Positions 44,513 to 53,715 are shown, numbered from the stretch's first letter. The stretch is DNA of 64,000 bases from Verrucomicrobiales bacterium (GCA_029213065.1 JARGPH010000016.1:70333-134332); one strand, 5' to 3'. Notes: generated by a model from the sequence alone, not told the origin. A program made the numbers and translations.

Positions 44513-44826
44513 GAGTATTTAGGATCTTTCCCCGGCTCAGTCTCGAAAAGAAGTTCTTTCTTCTCAACCGTGTGCGGCACCACCACTTCGCGCTCAAAAC
44601 GCTCAAAATTGGGATCTTCACGAAACATTTCCAGTTTATCCCGGCTCTCGAAGTCCGCCGAGATAAAGAAACCGAAATCGCTGCCGGGCTCAATATTGCG
44701 GCCCGACCGGAAATTGTGTGCCTCGTTGACGCGATGAAAACAACTCCGGCTCGTGCGGATCATCTCCTCGATCGTCTCTTCAGACTTCTTTTTCTCCAAA
44801 CGATAGAGAGCAATGTAGTGAACCAT
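44509..44826 (-). CDS. Stress-responsive A/B barrel (Dabb)-like small protein
   Basis: A 105-residue protein; MVHYIALYRLEKKKSEETIEEM, then an Asp/Phe-rich turn region FGFFISADFESRDKLEMF and VVVPHTVE fit a small dimeric alpha-beta barrel of the Dabb group (EthD-like also fits). The ATG of the macro-like gene overlaps its stop, so the pair is co-translated. Function not known. Confidence 0.7.
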   Translation of the reverse strand: MVHYIALYRLEKKKSEETIEEMIRTSRSCFHRVNEAHNFRSGRNIEPGSDFGFFISADFESRDKLEMFREDPNFERFEREVVVPHTVEKKELLFETEPGKDPKYS

Positions 44827-44895
44827 GACTGGAGTATCTGATGGTGATTACGTTAAAAGCATCCGATTCTCGCGGCAGGCCAATCCACTTGCCCA

Positions 44896-45270
44896 CTAGC
44901 TGCGCCATTCCAGCGCGCCTTTTTTCAAGGCGTAGAGATAGGCAATGAAAAGAATGCCTACAAAACCGAGCATCGAAGTGAGGAAAATCGTCGCTCCGCT
45001 TTCAATCTGCTCGCGGAACACGGTCGCCCAGGGATAGAGAAAGACGACTTCAATGTCGAAAAGCACGAACAGCATCGCCACGAGATAGAACTTAACGCTG
45101 AACCGGGCCTGCCCTTCACCAATTGGAAGCATCCCGCACTCGTATGCAGAGTCCTTGGTTTTATTAGAGAGGCCTCTTTTACCGAGAAGTGCGCTGGCAA
45201 TTAGCGTTGCCCCGGCGAAACCCGAAGCGAAAACAATCTGGATGAGAACTGGGATGTAGTCAGAGAGCAT
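44896..45270 (-). CDS. nuoA: NADH-quinone oxidoreductase subunit A (isolated)
   Basis: A 124-residue protein with three helices from the ATG at 45270 (MLSDYIPVLIQ); a GTG at 45306 would extend it by twelve residues. The conserved Cys/Glu loop DSAYECGMLP and the motif FDIEVVFLYPW mark NuoA/ND3 of respiratory complex I. No other nuo gene is next to it in this window, which is unusual, as nuoA normally heads the nuoA-N operon. A terminator-like hairpin lies directly before the ATG. Whether the remaining subunits are elsewhere cannot be judged here. Confidence 0.93.
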   Translation of the reverse strand: MLSDYIPVLIQIVFASGFAGATLIASALLGKRGLSNKTKDSAYECGMLPIGEGQARFSVKFYLVAMLFVLFDIEVVFLYPWATVFREQIESGATIFLTSMLGFVGILFIAYLYALKKGALEWRS

Positions 45271-45273
45271 GGC

Positions 45274-45318
45274 AAAAAAAATTCCGGTGGCGGGCTTGAT
45301 ACCCACTCACCGGAATTT
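45274..45318 (-). terminator. Terminator-like hairpin directly before nuoA
   Basis: An 11-bp perfect stem AAATTCCGGTG / CACCGGAATTT (45308-45318 and 45279-45289) with a loop of 18 nt and a T-run to 45274 on the minus strand, three bases before the nuoA ATG at 45270. It is either the end of the upstream gene at 45408 or an attenuator controlling nuoA. Confidence 0.75.
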
Positions 45319-45407
45319 AAAGACTTTAATCGTTCCGTCCAGATGAATTCGACCTAAATAGGGTCAATCACCCAAAACGGGATAAAAAGCTGCGGAACGT
45401 CGCAGAA

Positions 45408-45713
45408 TTATTTGCCCGGAGCCGCGGCTGGTGGCGGACTGGCAGCATCTTTGAGGTTCTCGAGTCCACGGTATTCTTTACCGTTTTTCTCGACCAAACC
45501 GCGTGTAACGAGGTTCTGGAGTTTCTCGTAAGCACGGAGACGAAGCATTTCTTCTCCACCGCTTACTGCATTACGTGCTTTCAAATTTTCGTAAACAACC
45601 TCAAAAAGATCGTTAAACCCGAAGGTCCGCTTATCGGAAAGTACAACTACCAGTTCGTCTGTAACGTGATCTGGCACCCGGCGTGAGAATCGTGTTCTAC
45701 GTGTGGTTGACAT
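45408..45713 (-). CDS. Small conserved protein with helix-turn-helix-like features
   Basis: A 101-residue protein from the ATG at 45713. Basic N-terminus (MSTTRRTRFSRRVPDHVTDEL), then a helical domain with LFEVVYENLKARN, LRLRAYEKLQNLVTRGLVEKNGKEYRGLE, which reads like a winged-helix (the LRAYEKLQNLVTRGLV helix and a small wing), and a Pro/Ala tail. A DNA-binding role is possible. I do not know the family. A CTGCG/CGCAG hairpin with a T-run lies just after its stop. Confidence 0.6.
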   Translation of the reverse strand: MSTTRRTRFSRRVPDHVTDELVVVLSDKRTFGFNDLFEVVYENLKARNAVSGGEEMLRLRAYEKLQNLVTRGLVEKNGKEYRGLENLKDAASPPPAAAPGK

Positions 45714-45785
45714 GGCGAGACTATACCACAATTAAGCCCTATTGCATATCGATTTCTCCGTCAATTTCGCAAATTTTATATTTTC

Positions 45786-46145
45786 TCACAAATGAGAGGC
45801 ATCCTTATCATCAAACCCAAATTCTATAAGTGATTCGTATACAATGACTTTTAAGGAAGCCAAACTAACGTTTGGAGGATTGATTTGCGTGCAGCAGTTT
45901 ATGTACCCAAGCATTTGGCTGAAGGGACGATTCGAAGTGCCGTTCTCGTCCAACCAGCGGTCAAACGCCAGCAGGGCGGCAATCCAATCAGGCAGGGAGT
46001 AGTCCGTTTCGTCAACCGCTTCGAACAAAAGTGCGAGGTCAGAACCGGGGCACTTTTTTAAAAACTTATCAAAACCGTCAAGCGTGACATCGTCATCGCT
46101 CAATGCCGTTTTGATGACCTTCCATTGGACGTCGGGGTGACTCAT
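45786..46145 (-). CDS. Small hypothetical protein
   Basis: A 119-residue acidic protein with no motif I recognise (MSHPDVQWKVIKTALSDDDV, then a helical mid-part, NPPNVSLASLKVIVYESLI and a final FDDKDASHL). No signal peptide or helix. It lies between the 101-residue gene and the SGNH gene on the same strand, with gaps of 72 and 26 bp. Coding is supported by length, a start ATG at 46145 and no better alternative. Confidence 0.5.
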   Translation of the reverse strand: MSHPDVQWKVIKTALSDDDVTLDGFDKFLKKCPGSDLALLFEAVDETDYSLPDWIAALLAFDRWLDENGTSNRPFSQMLGYINCCTQINPPNVSLASLKVIVYESLIEFGFDDKDASHL

Positions 46146-46171
46146 CTGATCGTATTTTACCGGAGCGCCGT

Positions 46172-46918
46172 CTATTCCTCCAGGGCTGCGGAAATGACGC
46201 GCACTACATCCTCAGCGAGCACTTTGTAGCCCGGGGCCGTGTAATGAACGTCCGCCTTTTTCTGAATCTCTGCCTGTCGTTCCTTCGCGAAAGAGTAGAG
46301 ATCGTGGACCTCAACTCCGGCATCCTTCATCACCGCCGCAGCGATCTCATTGTACTTCACAGAGTCACCGACAACCCGCCCCCTTGCGCCCTCCGGCACC
46401 GGCGTGGTGTTCCGCCAGATCAAGGTGGCGCCCGTTTCTTTAAGTCGCTTCACCAGCTCCACGAGATTTTCCCGATACGCCCCCGGGGGAACCTGCTGAT
46501 GATTCTCCGGCTTGGCGGGATCCTGCAAATTAGCACCGTCAGGCCCGAGGTATTTCAGGTCATGTAATCCCCAGTTAAAATGAATCACATCCCACTTCTT
46601 ATCCGCTCCGCCCGTTTCGAGCCACTTGCTCAGTGCGGCGAGGCCAACCGTAGTCGGTCCGCAGTTGGTCCGCGGCCGGTGCACGTTCGCTTTTCCGGCC
46701 ATCAACTCGCGCACAGGAACGGTGTAGCCTATCGAAATCGAATCCCCTATCAAGAGGACCCGGGGAAGTCCGGCTACGTCTTTCACTTCGGCCATCGCCG
46801 GATTGACCCGTTTTACCGGCTTCTTCTTGCTTTTCTGCTGGGCGGAGCCGATTCCGATTCCCAGAGTGATCACGAAAATGGTGACGGCAAATTTTCGAAA
46901 AGTGATTGGATGATACAT
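46172..46918 (-). CDS. Secreted SGNH/GDSL hydrolase
   Basis: A 248-residue protein with a signal-like N-terminus (FVITLGIGIGSAQQ). GDSISIGY supplies the nucleophile Ser60; FNWGLHDLKYLG supplies the block II/III glycine and Asn region; DVHYTAPGYKVLAEDVVR supplies Asp and His near residue 232. This is the SGNH acyl-esterase group; the target is probably a polysaccharide acetyl ester, but it is not provable. Divergent from eda. Confidence 0.9.
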   Translation of the reverse strand: MYHPITFRKFAVTIFVITLGIGIGSAQQKSKKKPVKRVNPAMAEVKDVAGLPRVLLIGDSISIGYTVPVRELMAGKANVHRPRTNCGPTTVGLAALSKWLETGGADKKWDVIHFNWGLHDLKYLGPDGANLQDPAKPENHQQVPPGAYRENLVELVKRLKETGATLIWRNTTPVPEGARGRVVGDSVKYNEIAAAVMKDAGVEVHDLYSFAKERQAEIQKKADVHYTAPGYKVLAEDVVRVISAALEE

Positions 46919-46982
46919 GAGAGCGTGTTACTCGAAGATAAGACGATTGAAAAGTCTCTAACCTTACCTTCCCAACCAAATT

Positions 46983-47630
46983 ATGTCACTAACTCCTGAA
47001 AGTAAAATAGGGCAGTCTCTCGCGAAATCCAAAGTTCTCGCGGTCCTGGTTATTGATGACGTGGAAGCCGCAGTCCCCCTCGCCGAATCCCTGCTCGCCG
47101 GTGGCGTCAATGCGATGGAGCTCACCCTCCGCACCCCCGTCGCTCTCGATGCCGCACGGAAGATTCGCGAGTCGGTTCCTGACATGACCGTTGGTATTGG
47201 TACGGTTCTCCAGCCCGCTCAAGTCGACGCCGCAGTCGAGACCGGTGCGCACTTCGCCGTCTCGCCCGGGGTAAACCCTGAAGTGATTCGTCATGCCGCC
47301 TCCCGAGCCCTTCCCTTCGGCCCCGGCGTCATGACTCCCACCGACATCGACGTTGCGGTGCGCGAAGGTTGCCGGCTCCTGAAATTTTTCCCGTCGGAAT
47401 CCTCCGGGGGACTCGCTCACCTCAAAAACATCTCGGCACCCTATTTGCACCTTGGATTGAAGTTCATTCCTCTCGGGGGCATCACCGTAGCGAATCTCGC
47501 CACCTATCTGGAGAGCGACCTCATCGCTGCGGTCGGCGGAAGCTGGCTCGCTCCCCGCGACCTCATCGCCGCGAAGGACTGGAAGCGTATCGAGTCCAAT
47601 GCGCGTGAAGCCATGACTGTCGCCAACTAG
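46983..47630 (+). CDS. eda: KDPG/KHG aldolase
   Basis: A 215-residue aldolase that cleaves 2-keto-3-deoxy-6-phosphogluconate to pyruvate and glyceraldehyde-3-phosphate (Entner-Doudoroff). Glu46 (NAMELTLRTP) and the Schiff-base Lys134 (LLKFFPSES) match E. coli Glu45 and Lys133. GIGTVL and PLGGI are also conserved. No edd, zwf or kdgK lies next to it. It is divergent from the SGNH gene by 64 bp. Confidence 0.95.
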   Translation: MSLTPESKIGQSLAKSKVLAVLVIDDVEAAVPLAESLLAGGVNAMELTLRTPVALDAARKIRESVPDMTVGIGTVLQPAQVDAAVETGAHFAVSPGVNPEVIRHAASRALPFGPGVMTPTDIDVAVREGCRLLKFFPSESSGGLAHLKNISAPYLHLGLKFIPLGGITVANLATYLESDLIAAVGGSWLAPRDLIAAKDWKRIESNAREAMTVAN

Positions 47631-47690
47631 CCTCACCGCGTTGAAAGTTTTCCGGGACAACGCACAAAATTGATTAAAGTGGTTCCGACT

Positions 47691-48299
47691 ATGAAATTCC
47701 TCATCACCCGTTGGTTCGCGCTCTCGATTCTCTTTACGCCTCTGTCAGGGCTCACAGAGGAAGCGCCCGTCACGCCGGATAAGTGGTTCGAGCTGAGAGA
47801 CCGACTCTTTTCCGAAGGAGAGGAAAAAGACAGCCTCGAGGGGATCGCGATTCCCCAACTGACTTCCCCGTCCCTCGCACAAAGCTGGGGCACCCCGGCC
47901 ATCCACGTGTTAAAAGACGGCTCCTACTCGCTGCGCTACCACAACCCCGATCCGGATTCCCCTTTCGAAACCCTGATCATTCTCGGTTTCGCCACTCCTG
48001 TGGCGGCGCTGGCGTCAGTCCCCGATCAGTCCTTCGATGAAGAGGTAAACGGAGAACTTGCCTCCGTCGAGCGCCCTCAAAGCTGGAAGTCTGTGAAGGT
48101 ATCGATAGCCGGAGACACTGGCGGGAAACGTAAACTTCAGTTCTTTCGCGAGTATGCCGGGGGAGGCGCTGACGGCCCGAGAGATTCGACGGATACCTTT
48201 ACCCTCACTGCGAACGGCAAAACCGGCCACTACATCGTAATCGTCGACACGATTACCGACGCCACAAAAAAACGCCTCAAGACGCTCGCAGTGGAATAG
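47691..48299 (+). CDS. Secreted hypothetical protein
   Basis: A 202-residue protein with a signal peptide (MKFLITRWFALSILFTPLSG), ATG at 47691 (a TTG at 47670 also opens the frame). No known domain; the end of the protein has a beta-sandwich-like pattern (VSIAGDTGGKRKLQFF, TFTLTANGKTGHYIVIVDT). It lies 60 bp downstream of eda but is probably independent in function. Convergent with the amidase gene. Confidence 0.65.
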   Translation: MKFLITRWFALSILFTPLSGLTEEAPVTPDKWFELRDRLFSEGEEKDSLEGIAIPQLTSPSLAQSWGTPAIHVLKDGSYSLRYHNPDPDSPFETLIILGFATPVAALASVPDQSFDEEVNGELASVERPQSWKSVKVSIAGDTGGKRKLQFFREYAGGGADGPRDSTDTFTLTANGKTGHYIVIVDTITDATKKRLKTLAVE

Positions 48300-48311
48300 C
48301 CCCCGGCCGCT

Positions 48312-49079
48312 TCAGCGCTTTGCCGCGCCCGGCTCAACGTAAGCTAACAAATACGCGACGATGGGCTTCGCGATGGCACGGAATTTTGCCTCACGATCTC
48401 CGGTGAGAATGGCCGCCTCAACTTTCGGATTATCGATAAATTCCACCTCGAGAAAACAACGGGGCACTTTCCCAAGGGCCTTCTGGCGGGCCAGCTGAAA
48501 GAAAAAATTAGACCCGAGTCCGCCATGAAGATGGCCGTCCGTTATCACCCCGCGGCTTTTCGCTTCCGGTATAAATTGTCGAATCCCCGCATTGCACGCC
48601 GCCGCGAGCCCTTTTCCAAAGGCGTAGTCCAGATCATAATGGCGATTGCGCTTCCGATCCGAAATCAGAGCAAGACTCCCCGTCGCCTTTCCTCCGGCCC
48701 CTGCATTGAAATGAATACTGACGATGCAGGCCGTATTGGGATAATTACATGCCGCGGCCCGATCGATGAAATTCACATTCACATCGCGGTCACGGGTGAG
48801 GCCGACGGAAACGGGCGGCCCGCTGCGCGCCGATTCGCGCAAAAGCTCATCCCTGAGAATGCGGCTGAATTCGAGGGTGAGGTCCTTCTCCTTGAGACCA
48901 CCCCGGGTAACGGCGTTGTTCGACGAGCTGTTGGAACGGTCCTTTAAACTACCGACCATCGCGCTGCCACCATGCCCCGGATCAATCATGATGATCGGGA
49001 ACGACGGGGACTGCCCCGATAAAGCGCCCGGGTTCAAACAAATTAGAGCACACGTAATCTGCAGAAATCTAAATATCAT
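48312..49079 (-). CDS. N-acetylmuramoyl-L-alanine amidase (Amidase_3)
   Basis: A 255-residue enzyme; start ATG at 49079, with GGGGG just upstream. Signal peptide (LQITCALICLNPGALSG), then IMIDPGHGGSAM (zinc His36), LKEKDLTLEFSRIL (zinc Glu), VSIHFNAGAGG (zinc His) and CFLEVEFIDNP (catalytic Glu). It cleaves the bond between muramic acid and the stem peptide in the periplasm, in cell separation or recycling. Standard single-domain amidase without AMIN. Confidence 0.94.
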   Translation of the reverse strand: MIFRFLQITCALICLNPGALSGQSPSFPIIMIDPGHGGSAMVGSLKDRSNSSSNNAVTRGGLKEKDLTLEFSRILRDELLRESARSGPPVSVGLTRDRDVNVNFIDRAAACNYPNTACIVSIHFNAGAGGKATGSLALISDRKRNRHYDLDYAFGKGLAAACNAGIRQFIPEAKSRGVITDGHLHGGLGSNFFFQLARQKALGKVPRCFLEVEFIDNPKVEAAILTGDREAKFRAIAKPIVAYLLAYVEPGAAKR

Positions 49080-49197
49080 CACCCCCAAGCGTAACCTTGT
49101 TTAATTAAGATTCCCGTAATAAATTTATCGCTAAGACTCCACAAATCTCATTCGTATAGTAACCTGAAGCGCCGCTTCCATCGAATTCCCCTGCCCT

Positions 49198-50241
49198 ATG
49201 AAATCACGCAATCCCTTCATTCCCTTTGTTTTGCTACTCGCCGTTATTCCGGTGACGTCGGCTTTTGCTCAGAGATCGGACCTGTCCGTTCGCGAGGCGC
49301 TGGGAATCGTTTCGAGCCGGTTTGGACCTCAGTCTGTCCAGTGGGTCGCTGAAGTTTATGCCACTCACGGTATTCCGCAGCCATCCGCCTGGCAGATCCT
49401 CGCCTATGACGAACGCGCGCCCCGACTTCTCTACGGTTTTGCGGCTGACAGCAATGGAAACGCACGGGATCTCGGACCCGACGAGATCCGCTACCCGAAA
49501 GATGTTCCTGTCGGATACTTCAGCCCGAATCAAGTCAGGTTGGACAGTGTTGCCGCCTTCACCGTCGCAGAAGGCGAAGCAAGAAAAGCGAGAATGGCAT
49601 TCGACAGCTGTGATTACCTTCTCAGATCACGTGAATTTTCACAGGACCCGATGTGGCGTCTCCAGCTTCTCGATGCCGCTGGAAGAGTCGTCGGAAAAAT
49701 CTACATTTCCGCCACAAGCGGTCAGGTATTGAGAACCGTCTGGGTCTATCACGACACCAACGCAAGAAGTGATGGACGCCCCCTCATCATTGACTCGACA
49801 TCACCATCTCAGGCACCAATGACGACGGCAACGCCACCGACCCAGTCAATGCCTCCACAGAGCGGCATCGCAGACTTCCCCCCGAATCCCGAGCCGATCC
49901 CAGGTCAGGCCGGCATCGTCGGAGCGCCCCCTTATCAAACGCCGGGCCAGCCACAAATGGTTCCGGGTGAAACCCGCACTTACACTCCTGTCGATCCCTC
50001 CGGTCGCCCTCTCACCGAAGCCCCGGCCGTAGCAGCGACCCGCCCTCCTGTGATGGATGATGACATTCCCGAGCCACCTGCACTCACTCAGCCGCCATCC
50101 GGCAACGTCCCCTCCGCCTCCGGAATGAGAGAGGCGCCGGCAGTTGCTCCAAAACCTGATCCCGAAAAACCACCGATCAATGTTCCGTCAGGAAGCAGTG
50201 GCTCATCCGAGCGAATCCCGCCTCCTCCGGTCCCGCGCTAA
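49198..50241 (+). CDS. Secreted protein with Pro-rich C-terminal half
   Basis: A 347-residue protein with a signal peptide (VLLLAVIPVTSAFAQ). The N-terminal part (about 26-185) is globular, with YATHGIPQPSAWQILAYDE and WRLQLLDAAGRVVGKIYISATSG, somewhat PepSY-like; the C-terminal half is Pro/Ala/Thr-rich and probably disordered, ending PPPPVPR. No family assigned. Divergent from the amidase by 118 bp, which is where its promoter should be. Confidence 0.65.
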   Translation: MKSRNPFIPFVLLLAVIPVTSAFAQRSDLSVREALGIVSSRFGPQSVQWVAEVYATHGIPQPSAWQILAYDERAPRLLYGFAADSNGNARDLGPDEIRYPKDVPVGYFSPNQVRLDSVAAFTVAEGEARKARMAFDSCDYLLRSREFSQDPMWRLQLLDAAGRVVGKIYISATSGQVLRTVWVYHDTNARSDGRPLIIDSTSPSQAPMTTATPPTQSMPPQSGIADFPPNPEPIPGQAGIVGAPPYQTPGQPQMVPGETRTYTPVDPSGRPLTEAPAVAATRPPVMDDDIPEPPALTQPPSGNVPSASGMREAPAVAPKPDPEKPPINVPSGSSGSSERIPPPPVPR

Positions 50242-50249
50242 CGGGAAAA

Positions 50250-52118
50250 TCAGAGATCGTCAGGACCGATCGCGTCACGGAGACCCGCCAGGTGGGAGAG
50301 CGCTTCGACGCTCCAAACGAGCGGGTAGATTTTCTCAAAATACCACAGTTTCGCAAAGTAGAACCCGATCGGACTCGAATCGAACCGGGTTCCCACTCTG
50401 GTTTCCGAAACAAGCCACGCGGCGCCGCGTTCGAGCGCGGCAGCCAGTTCTGCGGAGGGCTCGCACTCTGACAGAATCGCCAGCGCTGTGATCGCGAGCG
50501 AGGTCTCTTCAATCGTCGAAGGCGTCTCGTCCTGCAGGCTGCCCCAGCCGCCATCCGAATTCTGGTTCTCACGCAGCCACGTCACGCCACCGGCGGCAAA
50601 CGCAGTCTCGCCGATTTCAATGAGCGCCCGCGTCACCATCGCGGTTCCGTAGGTTGGATTTCCCTCGTCGGCATCACGATGCTGATTCCCGAACCAAAGC
50701 GGCATCCACGACCCGTCGCCGTGCTGAACGCGGGCTAAATAGCGAAGCCCCTTTTGAATCCCTTCGTCGATTCGACCTTGAAGAGCTTCCGGCATCCGCC
50801 CACGCCATCGGTGCCATGCGCGGAGAGTATGAGCCGTTAAATCCGGCGACGATCGATCAAATGGCAAAGCGCCCCAGCCTTTACAGAAAGTGGGAATCCC
50901 TCCGTCCTCATTTTGCAGATTCAAAAGCCATTCATTGCCTGATTCAGCTGCCTTTAAAATTTCATCCGCCCGATCGCCACCCTCCATCAAATCGAGGGCA
51001 ATGAGCGCACCGGGTGTATCATCGGCATCGGGGACACCGCCGGTGAGATCGGTCCAGGCCCAACCTCCCGGAGGGGTATTTGTAAAAGGATGCACCTCCC
51101 GGTATTGCTGCCCCAGGAGCCAATCCAGGACAGCGCCCTCGGTATCGAACCCCGCCACACCTGTCGACACGCCGTGACCCAACTGGGTTGAGTCACCGGG
51201 GATACCCTCTTGAGTTTCCTCGACTGAGCCGGATTTCAATGATTTCACTGCGAGGGTCGTCGCCCAGGTTGCAAGATTGGTATCGATGGGCCAACTCCCG
51301 TCCTCCCTCACCGTAGCGAGCAGAAATTCGACGCCTTTTTTCACCACGGGATGATCCTTCTCTCCTGCAGAAACAAGGGCCATCGATACGAAACTCGTCA
51401 AAGGAGCCGCTTCGAGAAAGCCTCCTGAAGCGGGCTGAATTTCCTGAAGCAAAGCGGAAAGGCGGGGCCAAAGATGATGCTCACGAGTCCGGAACCGGGT
51501 ACCGCCTGCGCCCTGTTTCCATCGGGCGTGGCCAATCGCTATGAGAGCGGGCAACGCATAACTGACGACAGGAAGACGCATCACCGCGAACCATTTCCGG
51601 GGAAAAGCGGCGAGCTGAAACGGCATCGGCATAACCCATTTCCACCCGTGCTCACCCAGCGTTCCGCAGATCGCACAGAGCATCAGAATAGGGACCGAAA
51701 AAGTCCTGTCCTGCCCGTAACGAGCCTTTACCGTTTCCGTGATCAGCGCAGGGGAAAGCGCCCCCACGTAGTCGCTAATCCAGTGGGAAGCGCGAGCCAC
51801 CGTTTCCGATTTTTCGTCCGCTCCCCCGAACCGGGAAACCGCCGACCAACACAGAAGTGTGGTGGAAATGTTAGAGAAACTTTTCGTGGTATCGCCCCAG
51901 CCGCCGTCCTCATTTTGATTCTCGATCAGCCAGGCCACCGCCATCCTCACTTCCCTCTCGTAGAGGGACTCATCGACACTCCCGAGTGCAACGAGAGCCG
52001 TCGCAGTCGACAGCGCCGAGGTGGAAAGCTCCCCCTCCCAATGCCCCTGCGAATTGCGCTCGGAAAGGAGCGAAGCCCGTGCGTTTAGCAGCGTGGTTTG
52101 AAGTGAGTCAAGAGCCAT
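50250..52118 (-). CDS. Squalene-hopene-cyclase-like terpenoid cyclase
   Basis: A 622-residue protein with the QW repeats of the alpha-alpha-barrel cyclases ([36 protein letters not shown]). The catalytic acid motif is Asp-Ala-Asp-Asp-Thr at 364-368 ([12 protein letters not shown]), the DXDDT of class II cyclases such as squalene-hopene cyclase, at the same place as in AaSHC (about residue 374 of 631). [16 protein letters not shown] and [13 protein letters not shown] further support this. The substrate may be squalene or another polyprene. Its start overlaps the stop of the GGTase-like gene (TGATG). Confidence 0.85.
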   Translation of the reverse strand: MALDSLQTTLLNARASLLSERNSQGHWEGELSTSALSTATALVALGSVDESLYEREVRMAVAWLIENQNEDGGWGDTTKSFSNISTTLLCWSAVSRFGGADEKSETVARASHWISDYVGALSPALITETVKARYGQDRTFSVPILMLCAICGTLGEHGWKWVMPMPFQLAAFPRKWFAVMRLPVVSYALPALIAIGHARWKQGAGGTRFRTREHHLWPRLSALLQEIQPASGGFLEAAPLTSFVSMALVSAGEKDHPVVKKGVEFLLATVREDGSWPIDTNLATWATTLAVKSLKSGSVEETQEGIPGDSTQLGHGVSTGVAGFDTEGAVLDWLLGQQYREVHPFTNTPPGGWAWTDLTGGVPDADDTPGALIALDLMEGGDRADEILKAAESGNEWLLNLQNEDGGIPTFCKGWGALPFDRSSPDLTAHTLRAWHRWRGRMPEALQGRIDEGIQKGLRYLARVQHGDGSWMPLWFGNQHRDADEGNPTYGTAMVTRALIEIGETAFAAGGVTWLRENQNSDGGWGSLQDETPSTIEETSLAITALAILSECEPSAELAAALERGAAWLVSETRVGTRFDSSPIGFYFAKLWYFEKIYPLVWSVEALSHLAGLRDAIGPDDL

Positions 52119-53005
52119 CAGAGAGCGAGGTGCCCGAGGGCTAGAAGCCCGTAATAGGTGTATTCAATATCGAGATCGTCGTCCTCCCAATTGCCGTGAA
52201 AGCCACCCGCGGCGGTCCAGAGCGAGTCGACAAAATCCAGTATCCGTTCCTTCTTTTCACCAAATGAAATCTGGAGCCCGTCGAGAGCATGCAAGGCCAC
52301 CGCTGTCGAAAGCAAATCGGGAAGCGGAGCCATCGGGAAAGGCAGGAAACCACCCGTGGGATGAAGCGAGTTCAAAATCCACTCCGGCGTTTCATTCGGA
52401 ATCGCGAGCCGGAGATTGCGGGAAAGAGTCACCGCCGCAGCGGTAGCGGGAATGTTAGGGACCGGCAATTCGACGTCATTTGCCCAGGCACCGGTTCCCG
52501 ACTGCAGAGAGTCAAGACAGCCTGCGATCGCTTCCTCGCGGGGAACCGGAAGTCGATGATCCGAATAGGCGCCGTATGCGAGGAAGCAGGCGTATGCGGA
52601 ACCCGTCTCATTGTCCGGCGACTGATTGTAACCGCCGTCAGGGGTTCGGTAGGTTTCGATACGATCAAAAAGAGCGGCAAGCTCCACCCTGGAAAAAGGC
52701 TCATTCAAAGCACTCGCGGACCGGGCGAGACAACAGAGATGCACGAAATCCAGTTCATCGAGACCCCCCAATTGACGGCTTAAAAAGGCTTTCAAGCCCT
52801 CCTGGGGAAGGTCTTTCTGAAGCGCCGTGAGAGCGTCAATCGCGAAGCTCGTGTAGTATAAATCGGGATCCCCGTCACGATCACAGAACCCACCGTCAGA
52901 ATGAGCCTGACTGAACACAAAATCAGCAATGAGATCGCTCGCTTCCTCTCCCAGCACCGTGGGCGCAAGCCGTGCCACCTGGAGCATTTCAAGACGCAAA
53001 GACAT
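52118..53005 (-). CDS. GGTase-II-beta/prenyltransferase-like alpha-alpha-barrel protein
   Basis: A 295-residue protein with the QW/prenyltransferase repeats GGFCDRDGDPDLYYTSFAIDAL (split here: GDPDLYYTSFAIDAL), DGGYNQSPDNETGSAYACFLA and YTYYGLLALGHL. This resembles the beta subunit of geranylgeranyl transferase II and the small companions of squalene cyclase-like proteins seen in Planctomycetota and Verrucomicrobiota. The zinc ligands of true GGTases (Asp-Cys-His) are not apparent. It ends by overlapping the cyclase start, so the two are translated together. Not squalene synthase. Confidence 0.75.
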   Translation of the reverse strand: MSLRLEMLQVARLAPTVLGEEASDLIADFVFSQAHSDGGFCDRDGDPDLYYTSFAIDALTALQKDLPQEGLKAFLSRQLGGLDELDFVHLCCLARSASALNEPFSRVELAALFDRIETYRTPDGGYNQSPDNETGSAYACFLAYGAYSDHRLPVPREEAIAGCLDSLQSGTGAWANDVELPVPNIPATAAAVTLSRNLRLAIPNETPEWILNSLHPTGGFLPFPMAPLPDLLSTAVALHALDGLQISFGEKKERILDFVDSLWTAAGGFHGNWEDDDLDIEYTYYGLLALGHLAL

Positions 53006-53055
53006 GTCGCAAAAGATAAAAACGGAGATTCAAGTGTATCGCTCGACCAAGCCGA

Positions 53056-53640
53056 TTATTCTCCAACCTTGATTTCGTTGGCGATATCGTTCGTCCAGAC
53101 ATCCATAAATCCGGCGATCACCATCTCGGTGATTAATCTGTGTTTTCGCTCATCAGCAACCGATCCTTTCAGCGTGACGACTCCCTCTTTGTATTCGATT
53201 TCCGGATCGCTCACGAGAGTGAAGTAATCGAACAGGACAGCATCGCTGATTCGGTTTCCCCACCCTACCGCGTGCCGGCGCGGGTCTTTCCTCAGTCCGC
53301 TTTTAATCTCCAGCTTGGCAAAATACTCCTCGAGCTCACCGACGATCTGTTTAACCTGCCCCCCGCTCTTGAGAGCGCCATCGACCACCAGCGCTTCCCC
53401 ATCTCTGTAAATATGAAAGTATGGATAGCCTTCTTTATACTCCACCGGCTCTTCTTTTTCCTCCGCTTCAGGTTTCTTCTCAGGCGATTCAGGACTTTTC
53501 ACAGCAGCCTGCGCTTTTTCATCGGCAGCTGGAAGCGCGGCCTCCTGAGCCTTGCGAGTCGGTTCTTCGCAACCTCCGAGCACCAGTATCAGTGCCATTG
53601 TGAAGGTCGTTTGTAAGACGGTGGAAATACGGAACGTCAT
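53056..53640 (-). CDS. Lipoprotein with BON-like domain
   Basis: A 194-residue lipoprotein from the ATG at 53640; lipobox LGGC (in ILVLGGCEEP). A Glu/Lys/Pro-rich linker follows to about residue 75. The C-terminal VVTLKGSVADERKHRLITEMVI (split here as VTLKGSVADERKHR) resembles a BON domain, which binds phospholipid. Divergent from the flavoenzyme gene by 75 bp. Function not known. Confidence 0.7.
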   Translation of the reverse strand: MTFRISTVLQTTFTMALILVLGGCEEPTRKAQEAALPAADEKAQAAVKSPESPEKKPEAEEKEEPVEYKEGYPYFHIYRDGEALVVDGALKSGGQVKQIVGELEEYFAKLEIKSGLRKDPRRHAVGWGNRISDAVLFDYFTLVSDPEIEYKEGVVTLKGSVADERKHRLITEMVIAGFMDVWTNDIANEIKVGE

Positions 53641-53715
53641 AATTGTTTTCGAGAAGAGTTTGCGCTGCACTGGTATCCCAGTCCAATATTCTCTGACCCC
53701 ACTTTACGTTATACC

